Positions 7,549-16,764 are shown, counted from the stretch's first letter. The stretch is 64,000 nucleotides of DNA from JAFALK01 sp036500605 (GCA_036500605.1 DASYBU010000011.1:62001-126000); one strand, 5' to 3'. Numbers and translations: made by a program. Notes: generated by a model not told the origin, from the sequence alone.

Positions 7549-8784
7549 TCAATGCCGGATCGCCACGCGGCCGAGATCCCACACGGGCAGGAACACGCCG
7601 AGCGCGAGGATCAGGAGCAACACACCGAGGAAGATGATCAGGATCGGCTCGATCTGTTGGCCCAGCGTCTTGAGCTCGTACTGCACCTCGCCCGCATAGA
7701 GCTGGCCCACTTCGTCCAGCAGTTCGTCGAGCGCGCCGGTCTCGTCGCCGACCGCGATCATCTGCAGCACGACCGGCGTGAAGACATTGCTCGCGGCCGC
7801 GGCGCGCAGCATCGATTCGCCATGCTCGACCGACTCGCGCATCCGCTCGACCTTGGCCTGGATGTAGCTGTTCTCCACCGTGCCGCCCACCACGGTGAGC
7901 GCCTGTCCGGTGGGCACGCCCGAGCGCAGGGCCAGCGAGAGCGAGCGGGCCAACCGGGCCAGCGCGGCCTTCTGGATGATCTTGCCGGCCAGCGGCAGGC
8001 GCAGCTTGTTGCGGTCCCAGCAGAGGCGGCCGGTGGGTGTGGCTATCCATTGCCGCCACAGCACGACCGCCGCAGCGGCCAGAAGGGCCAGGAGCCAGCC
8101 GAAATGCAGCGTGAAATTCGACGCCGCCACGAGCACGCGCGTGGCCCAGGGCAGGGTGGCGCCGAAGCTTGAGAAGACCTGCGCGAACGCCGGAATCACG
8201 AACACATTGATCACGGCCACCGCGGCCGCCATCACCACCAGCACGAACAGCGGATAACGCACCGCCGCCTTGACCTGCTGCTTCATCAGATGCTCGAACT
8301 CCAGATGCTCGGTCAGGCGCAGCAGCACCTCATCGAGCCGGCCGGTCAGTTCGCCCACGCGCACCAGGGCCGAGTAGAAGTTGTCGAAGATCTTCGGGTG
8401 CAGGGCCAGCGAGCTGGCGAAATCGATGCCCGACTCCAGGTTCTGGCGCAGCGCCTGCAGCGTTTGCCGCATGCGTTCCTGAGGGCTCGATTCCTGCAAG
8501 GCGGCCAGCGCGCGCAGCATCGGCACGCCGGAGCGCAGCAAGGTGTGCAGCTGGCGGCTGAACAGCATCAGCTCCAGCACCGCCACGCGCGGCAAGCGCC
8601 ATTGCTCGAAGCCTTCGAGCAGGCCCTTGACCGGCGTGGCCGGGGCCTCGCCGCTGTTCAGGATGGACAAAGGGATCAGCCCGCGAGAGCGCAAGAGGCT
8701 GGCTACGGCGGAGGCGCTGACGGCCTCCTGCACCCCTTCGTGCAGGCGGTCTCCGAAACGGGCGGTGTAGACGAACTGCGGCAT
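7549..8784 (-). CDS. mshG: MSHA inner-membrane platform protein MshG (GspF/PilC family)
   Basis: This 411-residue protein has two tandem T2SSF domains, about residues 65-190 and 270-395. Each ends in a membrane hairpin, with hydrophobic stretches near 165-185, 215-235 and 375-400. Segments such as LMLFSRQLHTLLRSGVPM and MIAVGDETGALDELL are typical of GspF/PilC proteins. The protein forms the inner-membrane platform through which the MshE motor drives pilin polymerisation. It begins 5 bases after mshE and is followed after 12 bases by the small MshF-position gene. Length is normal for the family. Confidence 0.92.
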   Translation of the reverse strand: MPQFVYTARFGDRLHEGVQEAVSASAVASLLRSRGLIPLSILNSGEAPATPVKGLLEGFEQWRLPRVAVLELMLFSRQLHTLLRSGVPMLRALAALQESSPQERMRQTLQALRQNLESGIDFASSLALHPKIFDNFYSALVRVGELTGRLDEVLLRLTEHLEFEHLMKQQVKAAVRYPLFVLVVMAAAVAVINVFVIPAFAQVFSSFGATLPWATRVLVAASNFTLHFGWLLALLAAAAVVLWRQWIATPTGRLCWDRNKLRLPLAGKIIQKAALARLARSLSLALRSGVPTGQALTVVGGTVENSYIQAKVERMRESVEHGESMLRAAAASNVFTPVVLQMIAVGDETGALDELLDEVGQLYAGEVQYELKTLGQQIEPILIIFLGVLLLILALGVFLPVWDLGRVAIRH

Positions 8785-8789
8785 AACGC

Positions 8790-10499
8790 TCAGGCTCCCG
8801 TGACACCCATCGCGTCGGCCACCGTGGCACGGCCTTCGAGCGCGGCCTTCAAGGCCTGGCGGCCCAGCGTGTGGTGGCCCATCTTGCGGCGGGAGATTTC
8901 GGTCAGGCGGTCGGGGTCTTCATAGCCGACCGCGCGCGCCATCTCGGAATCCATCTCGATGAACTCGAACAGGCCCACGCGGCCGGCATGGCCGGTGCCG
9001 TGGCAGCGCGGGCAACCGCGGCCGGTGCGCAAGGAAGCCGGATCGGGCGCGAGGTCCGGGCTGCCGCTCATCGCGCGCATCCAGGCCGTCTCGCGTTCAG
9101 TGGGCCGATGGGTTTCGGCGCAATGCGTGCAGACCAGGCGCAGGAGGCGTTGCGCCAGCACCAGTTGCAGGGAGCTGGCCACCATGTAGCGCGGCACGCC
9201 CATGTCCATCAGGCGCAGCGGCGTGGCGGCGGCGTCGTTCGTGTGCAAGGTGGAGAGCACGAGGTGGCCGGTCATGGCGGCGCGCATGCCGGTCTCGGCG
9301 GTCTGCTGGTCGCGCATCTCGCCCACCAGCACCACATCGGGATCCTGGCGCAGCGCCGCCCGCAGCACGCGGTCAAAACCCAGTTCGATCTTCTCCTGCA
9401 CCTGCACCTGGTTGAGGCCCGGCATGCGGTATTCGACCGGGTCTTCCACCGTGATGATCTTGCAGCCCGTGCTGTTGAGCTCGTTCATCGCAGCGTACAG
9501 CGTGGTGGTCTTGCCGCTGCCCGTCGGGCCGGTGACCAGCACCATGCCCGCGGGCTTGGCAAGCGCGCGGCGCAGCGCGGCCTCTACCGGCGGCGGGAGC
9601 GCCAGCGCCGAGAGTTGCAGCAGGCGGCTGTCCTGGTTCAGCATCCGCATCACGACCGATTCGCCGTGTTGCGTCGGCATCGTCGAGAGGCGCATGTCCA
9701 CGGTCACCTGGCGCAGCTTGACCGCGAAGCAGCCGTCCTGCGGCAGGCGTTTCTCGGAGATGTCGAGGCCGGCCATCAGCTTGAGCCGCAGCGCCACGGC
9801 GGCGGCAATGCGCGAATCGGCTTCCATCTGCACATGCAGCTCGCCGTCGATGCGGTAGCGGATGCGCAGGTGCTGCTCCATCGGCTCGATGTGGATGTCC
9901 GAAGCACCCAGGCGCAGCGCTTCTTCAAACATCGTGATCAGCAGCCGCGCCACCGGCGCATCCTGCGTGCCGGCGCCTTGCAGGCCGAGCAGATCGCCGA
10001 GTTCGGCCTCCACGCTGGTGATCTCGGAGCTCAGCACCTTGGCCAGGCCGGCGATGCGACCGCCCTGGTAGGCCACATCCAGCGCGGCCACGAGCGGCGT
10101 CTCGGCCGCCACGGCCAGCGCGAGCGGGCGCTTGATCAGGCGCTGCAATTCATCGTGCGTGCTCGGGTCGCTCGGGTCGGCCATCGCTACCAGCACGGTC
10201 GTGCCGGTGTCGTCCACGGCCAAGGCGCGCAGGCGCCGTGCCTGCATCTCGGGCAGCAGGCGCGCCACTTCGGGGTTCACGTGGCGGCGGCTCAGGTCGA
10301 CATAGGGCACGCGCAGTTGCCGCGACAAGGCCACGGCGATCTGCTCTTCGGTGGCCCAGCCGCTCTCGGTGATCAGGCGGCCGAGCTTGCGGCCGCTTTC
10401 GCGCTGTTCCAGCAAGGCGCGCTCGAGCTGCTCGCCGGTGATCACGCCTTGCTCGACGAGCAGGTCGCCGATGCGCAGTTGGTCGAGTCGTGCGGTCAT
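8790..10499 (-). CDS. mshE: MSHA extension ATPase MshE with c-di-GMP-binding N-domain
   Basis: This is a 569-residue GspE/PilB-type assembly ATPase. Residues 9-32 and 38-61 form two 24-residue MshEN motifs of the pattern RLG-LL-G-I-QL-AL-Q, separated by exactly five residues. This is the arrangement shown in Vibrio MshE to bind cyclic di-GMP. The catalytic core has Walker A GPTGSGKT at 324-331, a Walker B segment (DPDVVLVGEMRD), a His box (GHLVLSTLHTNDA) and a CxxC pair of zinc-binding type (CTHC and CPRC). The start at 10499 overlaps the mshL stop (ATGA); a longer frame reading into mshL is not needed. It powers pilus extension, probably under c-di-GMP control. Confidence 0.94.
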   Translation of the reverse strand: MTARLDQLRIGDLLVEQGVITGEQLERALLEQRESGRKLGRLITESGWATEEQIAVALSRQLRVPYVDLSRRHVNPEVARLLPEMQARRLRALAVDDTGTTVLVAMADPSDPSTHDELQRLIKRPLALAVAAETPLVAALDVAYQGGRIAGLAKVLSSEITSVEAELGDLLGLQGAGTQDAPVARLLITMFEEALRLGASDIHIEPMEQHLRIRYRIDGELHVQMEADSRIAAAVALRLKLMAGLDISEKRLPQDGCFAVKLRQVTVDMRLSTMPTQHGESVVMRMLNQDSRLLQLSALALPPPVEAALRRALAKPAGMVLVTGPTGSGKTTTLYAAMNELNSTGCKIITVEDPVEYRMPGLNQVQVQEKIELGFDRVLRAALRQDPDVVLVGEMRDQQTAETGMRAAMTGHLVLSTLHTNDAAATPLRLMDMGVPRYMVASSLQLVLAQRLLRLVCTHCAETHRPTERETAWMRAMSGSPDLAPDPASLRTGRGCPRCHGTGHAGRVGLFEFIEMDSEMARAVGYEDPDRLTEISRRKMGHHTLGRQALKAALEGRATVADAMGVTGA

Positions 10500-12034
10500 G
10501 GGGCTTGCTCCTGTGCGGCGCGGTGATCTGCTACGTGATCGGGCCACTGCGCGTCTTCAATGATGGTCGGCTTGAGCAGGATCACCAGCTCATGCTTGCG
10601 GCGGGTGGTGCTGGTCTGGCGGAACAGGCCGCCCACGACCGGCACGCTCTGCAGGCCCGGCACGCCGTCGCGGCTGTCGCTGCTGGAGACCTGCATCAGG
10701 CCGCCGATCGCGGCAATCTCGCCGTCCTTGATGCGCACGACCGAATCGGTCTCGTTGATCGTGCTGGTGGCCAGCGGCAACTGGAAGGCGCCCAGCGAGC
10801 CGAGGTTGATCTGCTTGGTCTGCTCCTGCACCACGCTGACCGACGGGTGCACGTGCAGGATCACGTTGCCGTCACCGTCGATCTGCGGCGTCACGTCGAG
10901 CGCGATGCCGCTGAAAAACGGCGTTAGCGTCAGCGAGGGCGAGGAGGTGGTGGTGTTGCCGGTGATCTGCTGGCTGGTGGAGACGCCGGTCACGAAGAGC
11001 GCATCGGTGCCCACCTTGAGCACGGCCTTCTGGTTGTTCAGCGTCGCGATGCGCGGGCTCGAGAGGACGTTTGCGTTGCCGTGCGACTGCAGGAAGTTGA
11101 TCATCGAGGCGAAGTTCGCCGCCTGGAAGGCCAGGCCGTAGAAGCCTTTGCCGAGCGCCGACGTGGCCAAGGCGGTGCCGGCGTTCACGCTGTTGCCGGC
11201 GCCGTCGGTGATCGCGCCTGTCGTGCCGTGGGCGCCCAGCGTGGCACCGGGCGCCGCGTTGCCGACGGTCAGGCCGATGTTCTTGCCCAGGAAGTGATTG
11301 CTGAAGCCGGCCCAGTTGACGCCGGCCTGCGAGTCGTCATTGAGGTCGACCTCGATGATCTTGGCTTCGAGCATCACCTGGCGCTCGACGTTGATCTGCA
11401 CCGCTTCGAGATAGGCCGCGGCCTGGCGCAATTCCGCCGGCGTGGCGCGCACCACGATCACGCCGGCCGCCGGGTTGAGCACGACGCTGCGACCGCCCTC
11501 GGCGCCGACCAGCGCGATCAGCGATTGACGCACCTCGCGCCAGAAGTCGGCGTCCGAGGTCGTGTGCACGCTGGCGTTGTCCTCGCCGTGCGGCTGCGCG
11601 GCCGTGATCGGCGCGGCGCCGGGCGTGCCTCCGGTGGTCGATGTGTTCGTGATCGAGCTGGAGCTCACGCGGATGTCGCTCGCGCCTTGCCGCCGCCCGC
11701 TCAGGTAGTTGATGCGGAACATGCGCGTCTGCACCGTGTTCGGCGCCACGAGGATGCGATTGCCGCTGACGCGGTAGTCGTAGCCGTAGAGTTCGCGCAG
11801 CGAATCGAGCGCCTCGAAGATCGTCGTGTTGCGCAGCGTCAGCGAGACATTGCCGGCCACTTCGGGCGAGAGCAGCATGTTGTAGGCCGAGCCGCTGGCG
11901 ATCTGCGTGAAGACCTGCGTTGCCGGGGCGCTGCTGATCACGAGATCGAAGCGGGCCTGGCGCGGCGCCTCTTCGGCATGGGCACCGCAAAGCAGGGCGG
12001 CCAGCGCCAAGGCGGGAAGACATCGCTTGTTCAT
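10496..12034 (-). CDS. mshL: MSHA outer-membrane secretin MshL
   Basis: This 512-residue secretin has a signal peptide ending CGAHA-EE. A short N-domain at about 30-120 includes the STN-like segment GNVSLTLRNTTIFEALDSL. A Ser/Thr/Gly/Pro linker follows around 130-155, then the secretin beta-barrel domain at about 260-490, containing VLSSPRIATLNNQKAVLKVG and a VPVVGGLF motif. The family forms the outer-membrane channel for the pilus. The ATG at 12034 overlaps the mshK stop by one base (TGATG); a GTG one codon earlier is in frame but less likely. It is smaller than PilQ, as is usual for MshL. Confidence 0.92.
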   Translation of the reverse strand: MNKRCLPALALAALLCGAHAEEAPRQARFDLVISSAPATQVFTQIASGSAYNMLLSPEVAGNVSLTLRNTTIFEALDSLRELYGYDYRVSGNRILVAPNTVQTRMFRINYLSGRRQGASDIRVSSSSITNTSTTGGTPGAAPITAAQPHGEDNASVHTTSDADFWREVRQSLIALVGAEGGRSVVLNPAAGVIVVRATPAELRQAAAYLEAVQINVERQVMLEAKIIEVDLNDDSQAGVNWAGFSNHFLGKNIGLTVGNAAPGATLGAHGTTGAITDGAGNSVNAGTALATSALGKGFYGLAFQAANFASMINFLQSHGNANVLSSPRIATLNNQKAVLKVGTDALFVTGVSTSQQITGNTTTSSPSLTLTPFFSGIALDVTPQIDGDGNVILHVHPSVSVVQEQTKQINLGSLGAFQLPLATSTINETDSVVRIKDGEIAAIGGLMQVSSSDSRDGVPGLQSVPVVGGLFRQTSTTRRKHELVILLKPTIIEDAQWPDHVADHRAAQEQAP

Positions 12035-12414
12035 CACGGTTGCTCCTTGGACTCGGTGCGGCTCACGTCCGGGCTCAAGCGCAGCAGCAGTTCAGAGCCG
12101 TCGGGGTGGCGCAGCAGCACGCCTTGCTCGCCGATGGCCTTCACACGCGCGTCGCCGAGCCGGTCGCCGATGCGCAGCAGGTGGCCGTCGATCAGCGCGC
12201 TGCGGGCCAGGTTCTGGCCCAGTCGAACGCCCTGCAACTTGAGCGAGGCGGCGGGAGCGGCTGATGCCGGCGCCGACGCCGCGAGGGGTTCGGAGAGCAG
12301 CGCAGCGGGAGGCCGCGTGGGGTCGAGTTGCGGCACGCTTTCCGCCATCGCGCTCAGCGCGATGAAGGCCAGCAGCCCGACCGCGAAGGCCAGGTCTTTC
12401 AGAGTTTCAGCCAT
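12034..12414 (-). CDS. mshK: MSHA biogenesis protein MshK (PilP-like)
   Basis: This 126-residue protein has an N-terminal signal or anchor segment (about residues 8-24), a Pro/Ala-rich linker and a C-terminal beta domain (about 60-120). The C-terminal part contains LQGVRLG and a DGHLLRIGDRLGDARVKAI segment typical of PilP/GspC-like periplasmic modules that contact the secretin. It sits between mshJ and mshL, its expected position. The start at 12414 overlaps the last 16 bases of mshJ. The name is assigned from position and domain type. Confidence 0.78.
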   Translation of the reverse strand: MAETLKDLAFAVGLLAFIALSAMAESVPQLDPTRPPAALLSEPLAASAPASAAPAASLKLQGVRLGQNLARSALIDGHLLRIGDRLGDARVKAIGEQGVLLRHPDGSELLLRLSPDVSRTESKEQP

Positions 12415-13061
12415 GACTTGTCCTGACTCAGGGTGTAGACATTGAGCGTGAGCCGCACGCGCGGGTAGTCGTCCGCGGCGAGGCTCATGTCGCCCCACAG
12501 CAGGTGCTGCGGCAGCGCTTCGAGCGCGCGGCAATAGGCCAGCAGATCGGCGTAACTGCCTTGCACCTGCAGCTCGACGCCGTGGCGGTAGAGCGTGCCG
12601 GGCAGGGCTTCCGAGATCGTGTTCTCAGGCAGCTTGTTCAGGCTGAGCAGCGTGAGCTCGCGGTGCTGCCGCAGCAGCGCGTCGAGCATGCCGACCATCT
12701 CGCGGGCCGGCATCAGCTGCCCGCCGCGCTGGGCCAGCAGCGCCTCGCTTTGATGCACGCGCTGGCGCCAGGCGTCCAGCTCGGCCGTCAGGCTTTGCGC
12801 CGCGGCGCGGGCCTGGGCTTGCGCCTCGGCGCGCTGTTGCTGCAGGGCGGCCTGCTCGGCCTGCACCTGTTGCGCCCCCAGCCGTGCCGCCGCCCAATGA
12901 GCGCAAGCCGGCTCGAGGCCATTGGCACAGGCGCACCAGAGCGTGAGAGCCAGCAGCCCGCCCAGCATCAGCTGACGCTCGCGCAGCGGGCGACGATCGA
13001 GCCGCTCCATCAGCCAGCCCAGCGTGTGTTGCAGATGCTGCAGCTGTTGCCAGTCCATCAT
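12399..13061 (-). CDS. mshJ: MSHA biogenesis protein MshJ (PilO-like)
   Basis: The 220-residue product has a short cytosolic head rich in Gln and Leu (residues 1-30), one membrane segment (about 31-48), an Ala/Gln-rich coiled coil (about 60-105) and a C-terminal ferredoxin-like fold (about 130-220). This is the PilO/GspM/MshJ architecture. It is expected to dimerise with the PilN-like partner encoded just upstream and link motor and secretin. Its ATG overlaps the stop of the preceding gene in ATGA form. Confidence 0.8.
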   Translation of the reverse strand: MMDWQQLQHLQHTLGWLMERLDRRPLRERQLMLGGLLALTLWCACANGLEPACAHWAAARLGAQQVQAEQAALQQQRAEAQAQARAAAQSLTAELDAWRQRVHQSEALLAQRGGQLMPAREMVGMLDALLRQHRELTLLSLNKLPENTISEALPGTLYRHGVELQVQGSYADLLAYCRALEALPQHLLWGDMSLAADDYPRVRLTLNVYTLSQDKSWLKL

Positions 13062-13678
13062 GGCGCGCCCTTGGCCGATGCAGGCACCGAGCCCAGCGTG
13101 AAGCGGCTGCCCGCGCCATCGCTCAGGCGTGCGACGTGCAGTTGCTCGAAGGTCCGGCCTTGCAGTAGCGGCTCGTGCTCCAGTGCGCGCAGGTAGGCGG
13201 GCAGGCTGGCGGCATCGAGCATGCGGCCCTGCAGGCTCAGCTCCTGGCTTGGCACCTTGAGGCTCAGGCCGGTCAGCCAGAGCGCCGACGATTGGCTCGG
13301 CGTGCGGCGCGCCAGCGCTTCGAGCAGATCGGCGTGCCCCTGGACCTGGCCGGCGCCGCCCTGATCGAGCCGCTGGAGCAGGGCCTGCAGCGCTTCCTGG
13401 CGGGCCTTGAGCTCGTTCATCTCGCGCTGATCGGCCTGTTGCCGCGGCAGCGGGGCCTGAGGCACAGTGAACTCGCTGCGCTGCCTGGCGAGCGCCTGAC
13501 GCACGGCCTCGGTATCCAGCGCCTCGTGCCGCGCGACCGCGTCCACCGTGGCGCCAAGCAGGAAGACGAAGGCATACAGCATCACCGCGAGCAGGGCCGC
13601 GTGCTGCAGCCGCAGGCGCGGCAGCGGCGGCGCAATGCTGTCGTCCAGCAGGTTGAGGTGTTGGAGGAGCGGCTTCAT
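13058..13678 (-). CDS. PilN-like MSHA alignment protein (MshI2 position)
   Basis: This 206-residue bitopic protein has a short N-terminal tail containing NLLDDS, one membrane segment (about residues 28-48), a coiled coil (about 75-115) and a C-terminal globular domain with LWLTGLSLKV. The N-terminal tail is the element that binds PilM in the PilM/PilN pair. The upstream gene encodes a PilM-like protein and the downstream one a PilO-like protein, so it fits the second half of MshI, encoded separately (MshI2). Two bases separate it from mshI1. Confidence 0.75.
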   Translation of the reverse strand: MKPLLQHLNLLDDSIAPPLPRLRLQHAALLAVMLYAFVFLLGATVDAVARHEALDTEAVRQALARQRSEFTVPQAPLPRQQADQREMNELKARQEALQALLQRLDQGGAGQVQGHADLLEALARRTPSQSSALWLTGLSLKVPSQELSLQGRMLDAASLPAYLRALEHEPLLQGRTFEQLHVARLSDGAGSRFTLGSVPASAKGAP

Positions 13679-13680
13679 CT

Positions 13681-14628
13681 TCAGCTCCGCAGCGCGGCGC
13701 CGAGCGCGATCAGGTATTGCGATTGCAGGCGCTCGTCGCCGCTCAGTTCGGGCGTTAGCGAAAAGTCGAAGACCTGGTTCAGGTCCAGGGCTTGCACGGG
13801 GATCGGCAGCGAATCATGGGCCAAGGCCATGAACTCCCACGGCAGCGTGCCGGGCGCCACCAGCAGCCGGGTCAGGCGGATCTGGGAGAAGTTGCGCTCG
13901 AAGCCATCGAGCGTGCGCTGCAGTTCCAGGCCCATCTGCTCGGCCGCTTCGAGGCGCGTCGGCGCCTGGGTGTCGGCCAGTTGGGCCAGGCCGATGCCGA
14001 GATGGCGCGTCAGCAGCAACTGGCCTTCCGCCACGATCACAAGCAGGCTGTGCTGCTCATCGACATGCAGCAGTGCCAGCGGGCGCTCGTCGATCAGCGT
14101 GGCGATGTTGCGCAGCGCGGTTTCGCCGATGTCGACCGCATGCAGCCGCATGCCCGCGCGCTGCGCCTGGCGCACCAGCGGCTGCACGTTGGCGCGCGGT
14201 GCGGTTACCGCGAGGAGGGCGGCGGGGCCGTGTTGCGACGGTGGGGAAGGGACCTCCAACACGTCGAGCGCCGCGTCTTCCATCGGGTGCTCGACGCGGT
14301 CGGCCAGCATCCAGCGCGTGGCGGCACGCCATTCGGTGCGGGGCAGGGCAGGCGCATCGACGCGGAGCACGTCATAGCGGCCCGGCTCCAGCACGCTGAC
14401 GAGGCGCCATTGCCACATCGAGCGCTGCTGCTTGAGCTTGCCCAGCGCCGCGACGGGATCGGCCCAGGCCTGGCGAGAGACCCACTGCGCGGCGGGCTTG
14501 GCGCCAGCGCGGCATTGCACGCAAGCCAGCTTGGCCGAGCCTTCGGAAGGCGCGATGCTGACCCAGGCAGGCGCTTGGCGACCGCTGGAACGACGAGGAT
14601 GACGAGGGCGACGACGGAACAACAACAT
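13681..14628 (-). CDS. mshI: MSHA biogenesis protein MshI (PilM-like, actin fold)
   Basis: This 315-residue cytoplasmic protein resembles PilM/MshI. It contains an actin/FtsA-like segment LHAVDIGETALRNIATL and a hydrophobic strand pair LLHVDEQHSLLVIV, followed by a helix-rich end. It begins with a basic N-terminus. It is the first gene of the MSHA block, with AAGGTG about 8 bases before the ATG as a plausible ribosome binding site. PilM-type proteins bind the N-terminal tail of PilN and connect the inner-membrane complex to the motor. Nucleotide-binding residues are not conserved clearly enough to claim ATP binding. Confidence 0.8.
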   Translation of the reverse strand: MLLFRRRPRHPRRSSGRQAPAWVSIAPSEGSAKLACVQCRAGAKPAAQWVSRQAWADPVAALGKLKQQRSMWQWRLVSVLEPGRYDVLRVDAPALPRTEWRAATRWMLADRVEHPMEDAALDVLEVPSPPSQHGPAALLAVTAPRANVQPLVRQAQRAGMRLHAVDIGETALRNIATLIDERPLALLHVDEQHSLLVIVAEGQLLLTRHLGIGLAQLADTQAPTRLEAAEQMGLELQRTLDGFERNFSQIRLTRLLVAPGTLPWEFMALAHDSLPIPVQALDLNQVFDFSLTPELSGDERLQSQYLIALGAALRS

Positions 14629-14968
14629 GACAGCACACCTTGGGTACGAGCGCGGACGGGTCCGCCTAGGCTTGCCGGGTGCTGGCCAATTTGCGTGGCT
14701 GTGTGCACCCTTGGGTGCGGATTACAGTCCTAAGCGCATGTTGTTGGTAAAAACAAATGAATGGTTTTTCTTGATCTGTTGTTAAAAACGAAAGAGCCGG
14801 CAGTAGTGCACGGATTTACCGAGTTACGTGCACGGCAAGTGTTGTGGAAGCGCGGCGGTCTGCAGCCCCTGCAGATCGCTCCGGGATGGGCCGCGCTCGC
14901 GACGGGCCTTGCATAAACGCGGTAGATTGCGCGATCTGCTTTTCTCAAAAGCGCGCAGGAAACAAGAC
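14629..14968. promoter_or_regulatory. Divergent regulatory gap between mshI and ggt
   Basis: These 340 bp hold no convincing gene. They separate the MSHA locus (leftward) from ggt (rightward), so both promoters probably lie here. An A+T-rich stretch at about 14745-14795 contrasts with its surroundings. An inverted repeat GTGCACG (14806-14812) / CGTGCAC (14827-14833) with a 14-base spacer is a candidate regulator site. I could not identify a confident sigma-70 promoter. Confidence 0.45.
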
Positions 14969-16744
14969 ATGCATAGATTGATGGCCCTGGCTGTTGCGGG
15001 CACCTTGCTGGCAGGCACGGCGGCGAACGCCGACACGCCTTTGACACAACCGGAAATCGCGTCCAACCGTCAGGACAAGCCGGGCTGGGCAACCCGGCAT
15101 TTCGCGGTGGCCGCCGCCAATCCGCTGGCGGTCGAGGCCGGCTACAAGATCGTGAAGGCGGGGGGCTCGGCGGTCGATGCGGCCATCGCCGTGCAGATGG
15201 TGCTCACGCTGGTCGAGCCGCAATCAAGCGGCCTCGGCGGCGGCGCCTTCATGCTGACCTTCGACGGCCAGAAGACCGCCGCCTGGGACGGCCGCGAAAC
15301 GGCGCCGGCGGCCGCACGAAGCGATCAATTCATGTGGCCGGATGGTCGGCCGATGACGGTCTCGCAGGCGATCGTGGGCGGCCTCTCGGTGGGCACGCCC
15401 GGCGTGCTGGCCATGCTGGCCGCTGCGCATCGCGAGCAGGGGCGCCTGCCGTGGGCGAAGCTGTTCGAGCCGGCGATCGCGCTGGCCGAGCAGGGTTTTG
15501 CGATCAGCCCGCGGCTGTACACGCTGCTGAAAGATGAGCGCGCCTTGCAAGGCGATGCGCAGGCTCGCGCGTATTTCTTTGATGCCCAGGGACAGCCCTG
15601 GCCTGTCGGCCACCGGCTCAGGAACCCCGCGTTGGCGGCCGTGCTGAAGCGCATTGCGGCCGGTGGCCCCGAGGCCTTCTATCGCGGCCCGATTGCGGCC
15701 GACATGGCGCGCCGTGTGAGCGGGAATGTGCGGCCGGGTCCCTTGCGCGAAGCGGATCTGGCCGGCTACGAGGCGAAGAAGGTGGACGCGCTGTGCGCTG
15801 ACTGGCGCAGTTATCGGATCTGCGGCATGCCGCCGCCTTCCAGCGGCCAACTGACCATCATGCAGATCCTGAAGATGCTCGAGGATGTGCCCGGCGCGCT
15901 CGCGGCTCCGGCCAGCGGCAAGCCCGAGGTGGGCTTCCTGCACCGCTACGCCGAGGCCTCGCGGCTGGCCTATGCGGACCGCGCCCAGTACATCGGCGAT
16001 CCGGCCTTCGTGACGGCGCCGGGCGGCAATTGGCAGAGCCTGCTCGATGACAGCTATCTCAAGAGCCGCGCGGCCTTGATTGGCGAACGCAGCATGCCGG
16101 ATCCGGCGGCGGGCCAGCCGCGCAGTTCGCAGACGGCGTACGCGCCGCAGGCCTATCAGGCGGAATATGGCACGAGCCACATCAGCATCATCGACGCGCA
16201 AGGCCATGCGGTCGCGATCACGACCAGTGTCGAGTCCGGTTTCGGCTCGCGCATCATGAGCGATGGCGGCACGGGCCTGGTTGGCGGCTTCATCCTCAAC
16301 AACCAGATGACTGATTTTTCGATGTCACCCAATGGCACCGATGGCCGGCCGGTGGCCAACCGGCTTGAACCCGGCAAGCGTCCGCGCTCGAGCATGAGCC
16401 CGACGCTGGTGTTCGATGCGAAGAGCGGCCGCCTGCTGATGAGCCTGGGTGCGCCGGGCGGGCAGGTGATCATCCACTACGTGGCCAAGACGCTGATCGG
16501 TACGCTGGCCTGGGGCATGGACGCGCAGCGTGCCGTCGATCTGCCGAATTACGGCAGCATCAACGGGCCGATCTTTCTGGAAGAGGGCGGCTTCACGCCG
16601 GCGGTGATCAAGGGGCTGGAAGCGCTCGGGCACGGCGTGCGCGAGGTCGATCTGCCCAGCGGCATTCAGGCGATCGAGCGCAGCAAGACGGGCTGGTATG
16701 GCGCTGCCGATCCGCGCCGTGAAGGCATCGTCAAGGGCGATTGA
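14969..16744 (+). CDS. ggt: Gamma-glutamyltransferase precursor
   Basis: This 591-residue protein has a signal peptide (about residues 1-22, ANA-DT) and is predicted periplasmic. It cleaves gamma-glutamyl bonds of glutathione and related peptides. Family landmarks are the PQSSGLGGGAFML segment, an arginine-containing DGRETAP motif, and the autoprocessing site YGTSHISIID, whose Thr becomes the N-terminus and nucleophile of the small subunit. The GGFILNNQMTDFS and PRSSMSPT segments belong to the small subunit. Length matches bacterial GGTs (about 580). The start at 14969 has an AGGA site 5-8 bases upstream and keeps the signal peptide; an upstream in-frame extension lacks support. Confidence 0.93.
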   Translation: MHRLMALAVAGTLLAGTAANADTPLTQPEIASNRQDKPGWATRHFAVAAANPLAVEAGYKIVKAGGSAVDAAIAVQMVLTLVEPQSSGLGGGAFMLTFDGQKTAAWDGRETAPAAARSDQFMWPDGRPMTVSQAIVGGLSVGTPGVLAMLAAAHREQGRLPWAKLFEPAIALAEQGFAISPRLYTLLKDERALQGDAQARAYFFDAQGQPWPVGHRLRNPALAAVLKRIAAGGPEAFYRGPIAADMARRVSGNVRPGPLREADLAGYEAKKVDALCADWRSYRICGMPPPSSGQLTIMQILKMLEDVPGALAAPASGKPEVGFLHRYAEASRLAYADRAQYIGDPAFVTAPGGNWQSLLDDSYLKSRAALIGERSMPDPAAGQPRSSQTAYAPQAYQAEYGTSHISIIDAQGHAVAITTSVESGFGSRIMSDGGTGLVGGFILNNQMTDFSMSPNGTDGRPVANRLEPGKRPRSSMSPTLVFDAKSGRLLMSLGAPGGQVIIHYVAKTLIGTLAWGMDAQRAVDLPNYGSINGPIFLEEGGFTPAVIKGLEALGHGVREVDLPSGIQAIERSKTGWYGAADPRREGIVKGD

Positions 16745-16764
16745 TCAGCGATTGATCAAGGGGC

